A stretch of 51,935 nt of DNA from Gemmatimonas sp. (GCA_011390935.1 JAABRL010000027.1:1-51935); one strand, 5' to 3'; counted from the stretch's first letter, positions 16,822 through 25,386 are shown. Notes: a model not told the origin generated them from the letters alone. A program made the numbers and translations.

Positions 16822-17756
16822 CGCGCACCGTCCGACGAATCACGGCGTGCGAACCGCTGCTCCGTGGTCTGGTCGCCGCGAAACACGCGAACAACCGTCG
16901 AATCGGAACGCGGCGTTGCGCCTGCGGTCGCGACCGGCGCGGCACTGACGCTTGGCATGGCCGGCAGGGCAGGCGTCGCGTACGATGGCATCGAGGCGGC
17001 CCGCTGCGCGCGAAGTGCCTCTGCAAACTCAGGCAGCATATCGCCAATCGAAGCGCCGCTCGTGACCACCGTCTCCGGATCACCGAAACCGCGCAGCACC
17101 AACTGGATGCGCCCCTGATTGGTGGCGAGTGCCAGCTGTTCCGCTTCGGATGGCGTGACTTCGAGCGTCGCCGTGGAGGCCAGCGCCGACGCCTGTGCGA
17201 CCGGTGCCTCGTCATTCGTCGTTGCCGACGCACGCTCCGTCTCGGCACCAACCGACAGCACGCGCATGTTGTGCATGATCATGCGGGAGTGCGGGGGCGC
17301 ATCCACGCCATCACCGACCGTGAGCACGACGTCCACGCGACTGTCCGGCTGCACGAGACCGGCGAGGCCGGCAACGTCGTCGATACGTACCGCCATTGCC
17401 CGCTTGCCCGGGGTGATGCGTACTTCGAGGCCTGCGCCCGATCCCGACGGTGCGAGACGACCGAGCACCATCGTTTCGCCACGGAAGACCGGAACGCGCG
17501 TGACGCGACCGACGATCGAATCGATCGACGTGAACACGTCGGCGGGCACCGCGGCGACCGGCATCTCGCGCGGCTCCACATCGCCAGCGCTCAGGCGGTG
17601 TCCCTCCGGGAACGACGCGCTGGCCACGAGGACCGTGCGCGTGCTCGGACGGGCGTCCGTCTCCGCCGCTTGCAGCAGTTGCAGCACGGCTGCACCGGAG
17701 CCCAGGGCGACCACGAGCGCGACACCGAGGACAATCGCAAGGCGACGATCAAGCAT
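16818..17756 (-). CDS. cpaB: Tad pilus periplasmic protein CpaB (RcpC)
   Basis: A 312-residue protein with one N-terminal membrane anchor followed by an SAF domain (about 42-110: VLVASASFPEGHRLSAGDVEPREMP) and the RcpC/CpaB domain (GKRAMAVRIDDVAGLAGLVQP, then SRVDVVLTVG). It links the secretin to the inner-membrane complex and may bind peptidoglycan. The last ~60 residues are Ala/Pro/Ser-rich and probably disordered. Confidence 0.92.
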   Translation of the reverse strand: MLDRRLAIVLGVALVVALGSGAAVLQLLQAAETDARPSTRTVLVASASFPEGHRLSAGDVEPREMPVAAVPADVFTSIDSIVGRVTRVPVFRGETMVLGRLAPSGSGAGLEVRITPGKRAMAVRIDDVAGLAGLVQPDSRVDVVLTVGDGVDAPPHSRMIMHNMRVLSVGAETERASATTNDEAPVAQASALASTATLEVTPSEAEQLALATNQGRIQLVLRGFGDPETVVTSGASIGDMLPEFAEALRAQRAASMPSYATPALPAMPSVSAAPVATAGATPRSDSTVVRVFRGDQTTEQRFARRDSSDGAR

Positions 17757-17789
17757 GGCAGGGATTCGGGCGAACGCCCGTGGCAGCAG

Positions 17790-18233
17790 TCATTGGAACT
17801 CGTACCGGTATTCGGCGGTGACGGAAGGGAGCGTGGTGCGACGCGTGAAAAACGGCGTGGTTGGTTCGAACGGGTAGCCGGTGACACTCACACGAACGCG
17901 ACGTGTCGGGGCGGTACCGACTTCCGACACCGAGACCAGGCGCGGATTGATGGGACGCAACGAGACACTCGAAACGACGTGTGTAGTGATCGTGTTGTAG
18001 CTGGCCGTGCGCTCGGCAGCCGTCGCCATCGGCAAGACCGCACCGACACGCGCGCCGTCGCGCACCGCATTGACGAGATGGTGGTACTCGAACATGAAGC
18101 GCCCCACATCGATGAGGCCGAACACGAGCATGAAGAGCAGTGGCGCCACGATGGCGAACTCGACCATGGCGGCCGCCTGATCATCGCGCCCCAAGCGTCG
18201 CCACCGATCGCGCCAACGGGGACCGTTCATCAT
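17790..18233 (-). CDS. tadE: TadE-like minor pseudopilin
   Basis: A 147-residue protein with the TadE signature DDQAAAMVEFAIVAPLLFML, then GLIDVGRFMFEYHHLVNAVRDGA, meaning a prepilin-like hydrophobic N-terminus with Glu at position +5. The ATG at 18233 overlaps the stop of the prepilin peptidase gene. TadE/TadF pseudopilins are processed by the same peptidase as Flp and are needed for pilus assembly. Confidence 0.88.
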   Translation of the reverse strand: MMNGPRWRDRWRRLGRDDQAAAMVEFAIVAPLLFMLVFGLIDVGRFMFEYHHLVNAVRDGARVGAVLPMATAAERTASYNTITTHVVSSVSLRPINPRLVSVSEVGTAPTRRVRVSVTGYPFEPTTPFFTRRTTLPSVTAEYRYEFQ

Positions 18234-18766
18234 CGGGCTCCGGACAAGAACAGCGCCGTCGGCTGCAGCGCCGCGAGGCTGAGCGCGAGCGCCATCGGCA
18301 CCGCGTACGGCAACGAACGTTGTGCAGGCGACAGCGCCGAGACATCGGTGCCACTGGTCGCGAACGCGCGCGCATGTCGCGCTTGCAACACGACGGACGT
18401 GAGCGCATGTCGTACGCCACTGCGCCATGCGAGCACGGACAGTGCGAACAGACCACCGAGCAGTGCCGCCAGCAGGGCGGATCGCCAGGCCAGCGTCGGC
18501 CCGATCCACGCCGCTCCGGCGGCAAAGAACTTCACATCACCCGCGCCCAGGAGCCCCAGCAACCAGAAGGGCAGCCAGAGCACCAACCCGACCGCAGCGC
18601 CCAGTCCGGCGGCGGTGAGTGTGCCGGCGGGGGCGGTCCCGACCGCCGCGGAGAGGAGACCGGCTCCCAACAGCACCGCCACCAGCCCATTGGGCACCCG
18701 ACGTGCACGCACGTCGGTCACCATGCCAGCGGTCAGCAGCGCGAGATAGGCGCCTGTTGACAGCAC
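18230..18766 (-). CDS. cpaA: prepilin peptidase CpaA (TadV), type IV leader peptidase
   Basis: A 178-residue polytopic aspartyl protease of the short TadV/CpaA type, lacking the N-terminal methylase region of PilD. The two catalytic Asp residues are seen in MVTDVRARRVPN (near residue 18) and the GxGD motif GAGDVKF (near residue 77). It should cleave Flp after Gly in ESG|ATMVEYG and the TadE protein. Directly follows the flp gene by 30 bases. Confidence 0.92.
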   Translation of the reverse strand: MLSTGAYLALLTAGMVTDVRARRVPNGLVAVLLGAGLLSAAVGTAPAGTLTAAGLGAAVGLVLWLPFWLLGLLGAGDVKFFAAGAAWIGPTLAWRSALLAALLGGLFALSVLAWRSGVRHALTSVVLQARHARAFATSGTDVSALSPAQRSLPYAVPMALALSLAALQPTALFLSGAR

Positions 18767-18796
18767 GGTCGTCTCCGATTGGTACGAGGCGATCGA

Positions 18797-18970
18797 TCAG
18801 GGCATTGCCGCGTCGACGTTCTTGAACGCGGCCGTGGTCTTCGTGCCGATGGACTGAATGATCGCGATCGAAACGGCTGCGATCACGGCGACCATGATGC
18901 CGTACTCGACCATCGTGGCGCCGGACTCGTCCTTCAAGAATCGTCGAATGGTGCTGGACATGCTGGACAT
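18797..18970 (-). CDS. flp: Flp-type pilin, major subunit
   Basis: A 57-residue prepilin: a short basic leader MSSMSSTIRRFLKDESG, the cleavage point before ATMVEYGIM, with Glu and Tyr at mature positions 5 and 6 as in all Flp pilins, then a hydrophobic stretch VAVIAAVSIAIIQSI and a short tail ending DAAMP. A purine-rich AGGGAG lies about 10 bases ahead of the ATG. It is the first structural gene of the Tad cluster and the only pilin copy in the window. An internal ATG four codons in is an alternative start. Confidence 0.93.
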   Translation of the reverse strand: MSSMSSTIRRFLKDESGATMVEYGIMVAVIAAVSIAIIQSIGTKTTAAFKNVDAAMP

Positions 18971-19116
18971 GAGGTAAGTCTCCCTCTGCGGGGTTCAGGT
19001 AACGCTCGGCGGGAAGGGTGCCGGGCATCGAGCACCGGAGAGCGGAGAGGATCCGATCCGGGAGCTTGCACAGAGAGAATCTCGGTCCGACGATTCCGGG
19101 ACTTGAATGCGGCCGG

Positions 19117-19135
19117 AAAAACCGTTACGTGACGG
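19117..19135 (-). terminator. possible hairpin terminator ahead of the flp leader region
   Basis: Read on minus, CCGTCACGTAACGG (a near-palindrome) is followed immediately by TTTTT, 16 bases after the stop of the small gene at 19151. The stem is short (4-5 pairs). The rest of the 18971-19150 gap is the presumed flp promoter/leader; I see no clear -35/-10 pair in it. Confidence 0.3.
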
Positions 19136-19150
19136 GCCCGTTCGAAGGCG

Positions 19151-19399
19151 TCAGACTCGGGTCTTGCGCAGGCGGCCGCAGGTGACGGCCGGCGTGAACC
19201 GCGACCGCGGCTTCAGAATCCAACCATCCACGCGCGCCGTGTCCCGCGCCGTGCCCGCCGAATCGTACTTGGGCACGCACGGCTGCCACTCGGCGTCCGC
19301 GAGCGCGGTCGCCACGGGCTTGGGCAGCCCGGCAACGGTCCACCAAAGCACAACGGCCGCGATGACCAGAGCGGTCACCGCGGCCAGTCGGCCAATCAC
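19151..19399 (-). CDS. small membrane protein of unknown function
   Basis: An open frame of 82 residues downstream of the bacilliredoxin gene. With a GTG start at 19399 it begins with one strongly hydrophobic helix (VIGRLAAVTALVIAAVVLWW), then a polar tail with two Cys residues and a basic end (GRLRKTRV). No family is recognised. Start uncertain because no ATG is present; it could begin at an upstream non-ATG codon overlapping the bacilliredoxin stop. Codon third positions are G/C-rich as in its neighbours. Confidence 0.45.
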   Translation of the reverse strand: MIGRLAAVTALVIAAVVLWWTVAGLPKPVATALADAEWQPCVPKYDSAGTARDTARVDGWILKPRSRFTPAVTCGRLRKTRV

Positions 19400-19416
19400 A
19401 CGAATGTGCCGAGGCG

Positions 19417-19854
19417 TCAGGCGGCGCTCGACGCGGGCGCGCAGTGCGCCTCGAAGGCCGACTTGAGGTCGGCGGCGATTTCCTGCGCGGACCGCCCTTC
19501 GATCTGCCAGCGTTCGAGCATGAACGCGACATCGCCGTTCTTGAGCAATGCGATACTCGGCGAGCTGGGCGGATAACCGGTGAAGTAGCCGCGGGCAGCC
19601 TGCGTGGCCGGGCCGTCCTGTCCGGCGAACACGGTGTACGAATCGTCGGGCTTGTGCGTCGATCCCAACGCCATCGCCACCGCCGGTCGTGCGTTGCGCG
19701 CTGCGCAGCCGCACACGCTGTTCACGATCACCAGCTGCGTGCCGTCGGCGCCAGCGAGCTTTTCGTGCACCTGATCCGCGGTGCGCAGTTCCTGGACACC
19801 GAGGCGTGTCAGCTCCTCACGCATCGGGGCGACGATCTGTTCTGGATACATCAT
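19417..19854 (-). CDS. BrxA/BrxB-family bacilliredoxin
   Basis: A 145-residue thioredoxin-fold protein starting MMYPEQIVAPMREEL, with the CGC active site (Cys48, Cys50 in NSVCGCAARNARPA) that defines bacilliredoxins (YphP/YqiW), and FTGYPPSSPSIALLKNG further on. The family removes bacillithiol from mixed disulfides. The cis-Pro loop and length are normal. It follows the GroES-like gene by 58 bases on the same strand, so the two may be a stress-related pair. An alternative start is the second Met. Confidence 0.92.
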   Translation of the reverse strand: MMYPEQIVAPMREELTRLGVQELRTADQVHEKLAGADGTQLVIVNSVCGCAARNARPAVAMALGSTHKPDDSYTVFAGQDGPATQAARGYFTGYPPSSPSIALLKNGDVAFMLERWQIEGRSAQEIAADLKSAFEAHCAPASSAA

Positions 19855-19912
19855 GGGTGGTGCTCCTCGGAGTGGCGAGTCGGCAGAACGGTTGTGCAAC
19901 CGCAATGCGTGT

Positions 19913-20320
19913 TCAGAAGGGAAAGTCGTCGTCGGTGTCGTCGGTCGCAGTCTCGATGTCGTGCTCGCGAACCAGCGCCAGAATGGCCGCCTGCGGCACG
20001 ACCAGATACTGCTCGTTGTCGAACGTGATTTCGACGGCGGCTTTCTTGAAAAAAATGGCGAAGTCTCCCGTGCGCGCCTGCATCGGCACGTAGCGGGCCT
20101 CACGTCCTGAGCCGCCCGCGGTGCGCCACGGCTCGTCGGAATGGTCGCCGAGCTCGGGCAAGGCGAGCCCGGGGCCAGTGTTCACGATCCGCCCGCCCTG
20201 CACCGCCTGACTGTCCACGGCCGTGGCGGGCAGATAGAGCCCCACCTTGCTTCGCTGTTCGCCCTCTTCCGGCTTCACGAGGACACGGTCACCGACAACG
20301 ATCAGGCGCTTCTTGGACAT
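19913..20320 (-). CDS. GroES-like (Cpn10 fold) protein with SSB-like acidic C-terminal tail
   Basis: A 135-residue protein, about 40 longer than GroES. The Cpn10 pattern is seen in VVGDRVLVKPEE, then SKVGLYLPATA, GGRIVNTGPG and the late TGDFAIFFKKAAVEITFDNEQYLVV. The segment between residues 55 and 80 is an insertion. The extreme C-terminus is DDTDDDFPF, almost identical to the tip of bacterial single-strand-DNA-binding protein (DDDIPF). No groEL is near. Whether it works with GroEL is unknown. A -10-like TAGATT occurs about 41 bases upstream. Confidence 0.85.
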   Translation of the reverse strand: MSKKRLIVVGDRVLVKPEEGEQRSKVGLYLPATAVDSQAVQGGRIVNTGPGLALPELGDHSDEPWRTAGGSGREARYVPMQARTGDFAIFFKKAAVEITFDNEQYLVVPQAAILALVREHDIETATDDTDDDFPF

Positions 20321-20360
20321 GTGGATCCAGGGGGAACGGGTCGTACCAGCTCATTCCCGA

Positions 20361-20366
20361 AATCTA
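20361..20366 (-). promoter_or_regulatory. -10-like TAGATT ahead of the GroES-like gene
   Basis: On minus, GCTAGATT lies 41 bases before the ATG at 20320. It is a one-base variant of the TAGCTT element found before other genes here. No convincing -35; GGGAACC is about 18 bases further upstream. Confidence 0.3.
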
Positions 20367-20408
20367 GCACCTTTGCGCCTCCGTCGGTTCCCTGGCGGCG
20401 CCTATGGG

Positions 20409-20422
20409 CCGCTGCTCAGCGG
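20409..20422 (-). terminator. hairpin overlapping the antiporter stop codon
   Basis: CCGCTG-AG-CAGCGG (minus) is a perfect 6-bp stem that spans the TGA of the Kef/YbaL gene. No T-run follows. Possible terminator or stabilising 3' hairpin. Confidence 0.3.
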
Positions 20423-22194
20423 GTGACCACACCCGCCACATCGCGCGCGGCACGGTCGTTCTTCCCCTCGTCGCGCAGCCGCTCCACCACGCGATCCGCC
20501 TCGTCATCGCCGTGCCCCGACGACATGATCGCGTAGTGCGCCATGCCGAGCGCGAGTTCATGCTCGCCCATGACCACCCGGCCAACACCGAGTTGTTCGA
20601 AGTACGCCTGTTCCGCGCTCGTGTGCGTGCGCACCACAACATCGATCGTGGGATTCACCGCGCGGGCCAACTCCACGACCTGCCTGGCCTGGAACGGGTC
20701 GGGCGTCGCCACCACGAGCAGTCGTGCCGTGGCCGGTGAGGCCTGCTCCATGATCCCGGGGCGCGCCGCATCGCCGAACACGGCGCACACGCCGCGCTCG
20801 CGCAACCGGTCCACCAACTGCCGATCCTGCTCCACCACCGCAAACGATACGCCGCACGACGAGAGTGCGCGCCCGATCGTGCCACCGACTCGGCCATATC
20901 CAACGATGACGGCGTGGTCGCGCAGGTTGCGCCCCGACAGCGCCACGGGGATCTCACTCGGTTCTTCGATCGCACCAATGAAGCGCCACCGTTGCCCGAG
21001 CCACCGTTCGAGCCGCGGCGCGATGGCGAACAGCAGCGGGTTGAGCGAAATGGACAGAATTGCGGCCGCGAGGATCAGACTGCGCGCGTCACCGTCGAGC
21101 AGCCCCAGCGAGATCGCGAGCCCCGCCAGAATGAAGCTGAACTCGCCGATTTCACCGAGACTTGCCCCCACCTGGACCGCGCTGTGCACCGGCTTGCGCA
21201 ACCGCAGAAGCATCAGCCCGGCTACCGTTGGCTTGACGAGCATGACCAACGCCACGATCGCGAGCACCTTGAACGGGGCACGCAGCAGAATGCCCGGATC
21301 GAACAGCATGCCCACCGAGACGAAGAACAGCACCGCAAACGCATCACGCAACGGCAGGGCGTCGGCCGCCGCCTGATGGCTGAGGTCGGATTCGCTGATC
21401 ACCAGCCCGGCGAAGAATGCGCCCAGCGCAAACGACACCCCGAACAACACCGCCGCGCCCACCGCAATACCGAGCGCTGCGGCAAGTACCGAGAGCGTGA
21501 ACAGCTCGCGCGATCCGGTGCGCGCCACCTGCCAGAGGAACCACGGGATCGTGCGTCGCCCCACGAAATACATCAGCGCACTGAAGGCGGCCACCTTTGC
21601 CAGCGTGATCGTGAGCACGAGCCAGAGCGGTGTGGCGTCCGAAGAAACGACGCCCACACTCGTGCCGCCCATGATCGGGGCAAGCGCCGGCAACAGCACC
21701 AACGCGAGCACCATCACGAGATCTTCCACGATCATCCAGCCGACGGCCAGCTTGCCGGCCCCGGTGTCGAGCGCATTGCGCTGCTCGAATGCGCGAATCA
21801 CCACCACGGTGCTCGAGATGCAGATGCACAATCCGAACGTGATCGCGGTGCCGATGGGCCAGCCCCAGAGCACACCGAGGCCCGTGCCGGCCAGCGTGAG
21901 CGCTGACATGCCCACGAGCGCGCCCGGCACCGCCACGCGCCGCACGTTGAGCAGGTCACGCACGGAGAAGTGCAGCCCCACGCCGAACATGAGCAGAATG
22001 ACGCCGATTTCGGCGAGCTGCCCCGAGAGGCCGAGATCGGCGGTGAAACCCGGCGTACTCGGCCCCACCGCAATGCCGGCGATGAGATAGCCCACCAGCG
22101 CCGGCAGCCCGACACGCGTGACCAGCCAACCGAACACGAACGCCAGACCGAGGCCGGCGGCGATCGTGGCAATGAGTGCGGTATCGTGAGGCAT
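20416..22194 (-). CDS. Kef/YbaL-type monovalent cation:proton antiporter (CPA2) with TrkA-N domain
   Basis: A 592-residue protein. The first ~400 residues form a 12-13 helix CPA2 exchanger (GYLIAGIAVGPSTPGF, GVILLMFGVGLHFS, VGWMIVEDLVMVLALVL). The C-terminal part is a Rossmann RCK/TrkA-N domain with the nucleotide-binding GYGRVGGTIGRAL near residue 425 and VVEQDRQ. Such proteins exchange K+ for H+ at the inner membrane under control of NAD(H) or thiols; YbaL is the closest named type. The bacilliredoxin and GroES-like genes downstream suggest a redox or stress context, but linkage is inference. Confidence 0.92.
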   Translation of the reverse strand: MPHDTALIATIAAGLGLAFVFGWLVTRVGLPALVGYLIAGIAVGPSTPGFTADLGLSGQLAEIGVILLMFGVGLHFSVRDLLNVRRVAVPGALVGMSALTLAGTGLGVLWGWPIGTAITFGLCICISSTVVVIRAFEQRNALDTGAGKLAVGWMIVEDLVMVLALVLLPALAPIMGGTSVGVVSSDATPLWLVLTITLAKVAAFSALMYFVGRRTIPWFLWQVARTGSRELFTLSVLAAALGIAVGAAVLFGVSFALGAFFAGLVISESDLSHQAAADALPLRDAFAVLFFVSVGMLFDPGILLRAPFKVLAIVALVMLVKPTVAGLMLLRLRKPVHSAVQVGASLGEIGEFSFILAGLAISLGLLDGDARSLILAAAILSISLNPLLFAIAPRLERWLGQRWRFIGAIEEPSEIPVALSGRNLRDHAVIVGYGRVGGTIGRALSSCGVSFAVVEQDRQLVDRLRERGVCAVFGDAARPGIMEQASPATARLLVVATPDPFQARQVVELARAVNPTIDVVVRTHTSAEQAYFEQLGVGRVVMGEHELALGMAHYAIMSSGHGDDEADRVVERLRDEGKNDRAARDVAGVVTR

Positions 22195-22225
22195 GCGGCT
22201 TAACGCACCTCGCGCTGCACGTGCC

Positions 22226-23689
22226 TCACCGAACGAGGTGGAACGTGGTCTGTCGGCCCTTCGCCCACCGCACGCGGCCGTCGCGATCGATGATCACATC
22301 TTCTTCCTGCGCCGAGCGCACACGCTGCCCGTTCCACTCGGGCACCGGGACCGTGGCCTGCAGTTCGATGGAATACCACATGCCCGGAATCACCGGAAAG
22401 TCGCCGCGGCCCGGCACGCCTTCCTGGTAATCCCACAAGCCGATGATCGTGCCCGACCCGTGGCCATGTGCCCCAATGGGGTGCGTGTAGATGGTGCCTT
22501 CGATGCCTGCGGCACGCGTACGCGCGAGCGCCGCCGCCAGCACTTCGTTGCCGGTGCGCCCGGGACGGAGCTCTTCGGTGTTGAAGTCCTGCATGCGGTT
22601 CGACGCGCGCATGGCGGCCTTGAGTCCTTCCGGGACATCGGTCTCGCCCACCTTGAGCACGTAGCCGTTGTGCTGCGTGTCGGTGTTGAGCCCCATCACC
22701 GAGATGCCGAAGTCGCAGTGCAGCATGTCGCCGCGCTGAATGATCGGATTCGGACCAACAAGATCCGGGCTGCCGAAGAAGCGCTGCACTTCCACACTCG
22801 GCTGGAACCACGTCTGCAATCCGAGATCTTCGAGACGCTGGCGCATCCACCAGACCACATCTTCGGTGCGTGTTTCGCCCGGCGTGATCACGCGCTCACT
22901 GAAGGCTTCGGCAATGATCTCCCACGCGAGCGCGTTCATGCGTTCGAAAGTGGCTTCTTCCTCGGGCAGACGGGACGCGATGAAATCGACGGCGAGCCCT
23001 TCGGCAGGGACGAGCTTCTGCGTCCACGTGGTGCCGAGCGCTTCGCTCATGCCGAGGTATTCACCGTGCGTGAGCCCGTCGGCGAAGTGCCAGGTGCGCG
23101 AGTAGTTCACGGCGATCTTCTTCGGCTGTCGCTCTTCGACGGCGGTCTTGAGCACCTGCCACTGGTCGTCCCCCCACAGTTCAGCGGTACGATCGTTGGC
23201 GCGGCTGCCCGCCGCCGGTGCGTCAATGGCCTTGGTGCTGCGGATCGCCTTGTACACGCCGCCCTGATTGGTGCCTCCGAACGCGATGCGTTCGATGCCT
23301 TCGGCCCCCCGATCGAAGAACACGTAGATGGTGCGACGACGCGCACCGAACGTGGTGGGCGAGACGAGCGAGCGGAACGCGGGATCCTCGTTGTACTCGC
23401 GCATGGGGACCACCCACATGTCCACGCCGTACTTGCGCATGAGCGCCGGGAGAATCGTCTCCATGCGACGCTCGAGCCACTGCTGCCGAATCACGGCCTG
23501 CTCGCGCAACGAACCGAACGGGCGCAGCGAATCGCGGGCGGCGATGGTGCGCCACGCGGGCGCGGCGATCGCGGCGGGTTCAGGGCGGGGGGCGAGCGCG
23601 GGGACGCCCGATGTCTGTGCGAAGAGCGTTCCGAGCGGCAACACACTCAGCACACACAGGGAACGGGTGAACGTGCGGCACAGCGACAT
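22226..23689 (-). CDS. M24-family metallopeptidase, exported (Xaa-Pro aminopeptidase-like)
   Basis: A 487-residue protein with a signal peptide (RSLCVLSVLPLGTLFAQ). The creatinase/prolidase N-terminal domain (about 60-250) precedes the pita-bread catalytic domain, where all five metal ligands are visible: Asp in LHCDFGI, Asp in NTDTQHNGYV, His in HPIGAHGHGSG, Glu in SIELQA and Glu in AQEEDVII. Probably degrades proline-containing peptides in the periplasm. AGGAGA before the ATG is a good ribosome site, and TATCTT about 60 bases upstream could be its -10. Confidence 0.92.
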   Translation of the reverse strand: MSLCRTFTRSLCVLSVLPLGTLFAQTSGVPALAPRPEPAAIAAPAWRTIAARDSLRPFGSLREQAVIRQQWLERRMETILPALMRKYGVDMWVVPMREYNEDPAFRSLVSPTTFGARRRTIYVFFDRGAEGIERIAFGGTNQGGVYKAIRSTKAIDAPAAGSRANDRTAELWGDDQWQVLKTAVEERQPKKIAVNYSRTWHFADGLTHGEYLGMSEALGTTWTQKLVPAEGLAVDFIASRLPEEEATFERMNALAWEIIAEAFSERVITPGETRTEDVVWWMRQRLEDLGLQTWFQPSVEVQRFFGSPDLVGPNPIIQRGDMLHCDFGISVMGLNTDTQHNGYVLKVGETDVPEGLKAAMRASNRMQDFNTEELRPGRTGNEVLAAALARTRAAGIEGTIYTHPIGAHGHGSGTIIGLWDYQEGVPGRGDFPVIPGMWYSIELQATVPVPEWNGQRVRSAQEEDVIIDRDGRVRWAKGRQTTFHLVR

Positions 23690-23795
23690 GGTGTTCTCCT
23701 ACGCGAGGTGAGACGAGCGCGGACGCGCGACGGTCCTCGAAGAAGATACAGCGCGCGACGCCGCGAGCGGCAAGCGGTACGCGGTCGCCGATGCG

Positions 23796-24278
23796 TCAGG
23801 TGGGGCGCTTGCGCGTCACGATCCACATGGCGGCGGCGAGCAACCCGGCATACCCGCCGAGCACCAGCCCGCGCTCGAGCAGCGTCTGGCCGGCCAGCGG
23901 CCACCAGTCGGCCCACGTGGCCAACCCCGACCCCAGCGGCTCCTTCTGTAGCGCGATCAGCACCGAGCTCATGCCGAACTCGGCGGCGACCTCGATGCCC
24001 ACGAATGCGGCCACGCGGGACGGCCAGCGGCGCAGCGGGAAGTTGCTCAGGTGCCAGGTGAGGACGCCGCACACGAACACCACGCCCAGTACCAGCGCTC
24101 CGATGAACACCGGCCACTCCGCGAAGGTGTCGAGCGAGAGGATCGCGGCGCGATAGAGCCGCAGCGTCACCCCCGCCAGCCCCGCCAGCTCGAGCGTGGA
24201 GCGCGAGAAGGCCCGCCAGCCGCCCCCGCGCACGGGCGGCACGGACGCACTCCGAGAGGGCGTGCCAATGATCATCAT
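23796..24278 (-). CDS. four-helix integral membrane protein of unknown function
   Basis: A 160-residue protein with four predicted membrane segments (around 30-45, 55-80, 90-112 and 135-153), ending in a basic tail VTRKRPT. No recognised motif. The start is taken at the first of two adjacent ATGs (24278/24275). A TAGCTT hexamer sits directly upstream (24283-24288), includes the stop codon of the esterase gene, and is at a distance compatible with a leaderless transcript; otherwise it is co-transcribed with the esterase gene 7 bases upstream. Confidence 0.65.
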   Translation of the reverse strand: MMIIGTPSRSASVPPVRGGGWRAFSRSTLELAGLAGVTLRLYRAAILSLDTFAEWPVFIGALVLGVVFVCGVLTWHLSNFPLRRWPSRVAAFVGIEVAAEFGMSSVLIALQKEPLGSGLATWADWWPLAGQTLLERGLVLGGYAGLLAAAMWIVTRKRPT

Positions 24279-24285
24279 GGCGAAG

Positions 24286-25386
24286 CTATGCACCGCCGGC
24301 GGCGGCGCCACCACCCGAGCCATCGGATGTGCGTTGCGTCACCTGCGCAAGCAGCCACATCAGGCTGGTGGGCAACTGCGCGCGCCAGTAATCCCACGTG
24401 TGCGCTCCGGGCAGTTCGGCATAGCGATAGGACAGTCCCAGACCACGAAGGGTTGCGGCAAAGGCCCGATTCTGGTCGAGGTAGACATCACCCACGCCGA
24501 CATCGAACGAGAGCGCCGGGACCGGCGTCCCCGCACGCACCAGCCGCTCGGCGAGGCGGGCCGGTTCACGCGCATACCACCCCACCGTGTCCCGGCCGAA
24601 CTTCGGGGCGAACCAGCGGTCGTAGCGTGTATCGCCGGCCGCCTGCCGCAGCTCCTCGGGCGTGCGCGCCCACACCGCCGGCTCGGCGAAGGGGCGGGGG
24701 CCGAGCCACGCGGGCGCCAGCACACCGGAGTGACTCGCCGCGGCCGTGAACACGTCGGGGTAGCGGAGCGCGAGCGTAATGGCGCCATATCCGCCCATGC
24801 TCAACCCCGCGATGCCACGCGCGCTTACGTCGGCGCGGGTACGATAGGCGGAATCCATGTGCCCCACGAGATCGCGGGCGATGTAGTCGTCGTAGTGCGG
24901 CCAGGGCACGCAGTACGTCGCAGCCGGCTCCTCGCGTGCGGTATCGGCGCGACAGGCCGCCGCATCGGGGAGCGTGTGCCACGTGGTGTACCACGAATCG
25001 TCGCCATCGGGCATGGCCACGATCGCTTCAGGGTGGCCCGCGGCAATGAGCGAATCCATGACCCGATCGAGGCGGGCGAGCCGCACCCAGTTTTCCTCAT
25101 TGCCGCTCACGCCGTGCAGGTAGAACAGCACCGGGTACCGCGCCGCCGTATCGCGTGCGTAGGACGGTGGCAGATACACGAACAGTCGCTTCGTGATGCC
25201 GAGCGACTGTGACCAGAGCGTGTCGATGCGCAGGGCGCCGCGTGCTGAGGGTGCGACGGTGGCAGCGCGCGCCGCGCGCGTGACTTGGGCCCCACCCTCA
25301 CGCGGCGTGAGGGCGAGCAGCGCCCCGATGCACGTCGCCACCACGCCGCTCGCCAACTGCGCGACCGCACGGCGCGGTGCGCGCAT
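24286..25386 (-). CDS. esterase family alpha/beta hydrolase, exported
   Basis: A 366-residue protein with an N-terminal signal sequence and the esterase-D/mycolyltransferase-like fold: KRLFVYLPPSYARD, YPVLFYLHGVSGNEENW, the nucleophile elbow GLSMGGYGA (Ser196), and the C-terminal LPGAHTWDYWRAQL with the catalytic His. Acts on an unknown ester outside the cytoplasm. The ATG at 25386 overlaps the signal peptidase stop (TGATG), so the pair is translationally coupled. A second, apparently inactive homologue is encoded at 40111-41055. Confidence 0.9.
   Translation of the reverse strand: MRAPRRAVAQLASGVVATCIGALLALTPREGGAQVTRAARAATVAPSARGALRIDTLWSQSLGITKRLFVYLPPSYARDTAARYPVLFYLHGVSGNEENWVRLARLDRVMDSLIAAGHPEAIVAMPDGDDSWYTTWHTLPDAAACRADTAREEPAATYCVPWPHYDDYIARDLVGHMDSAYRTRADVSARGIAGLSMGGYGAITLALRYPDVFTAAASHSGVLAPAWLGPRPFAEPAVWARTPEELRQAAGDTRYDRWFAPKFGRDTVGWYAREPARLAERLVRAGTPVPALSFDVGVGDVYLDQNRAFAATLRGLGLSYRYAELPGAHTWDYWRAQLPTSLMWLLAQVTQRTSDGSGGGAAAGGA

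Noticed and set aside
16776..18749. 657-residue plus-strand frame across cpaB, tadE and cpaA
   Set aside because: Shadow of three confirmed Tad genes; no homologous features.
18971..19150. Sigma-54 promoter for flp
   Set aside because: No TGGCAC-N5-TTGC-type spacing could be found on the minus strand.
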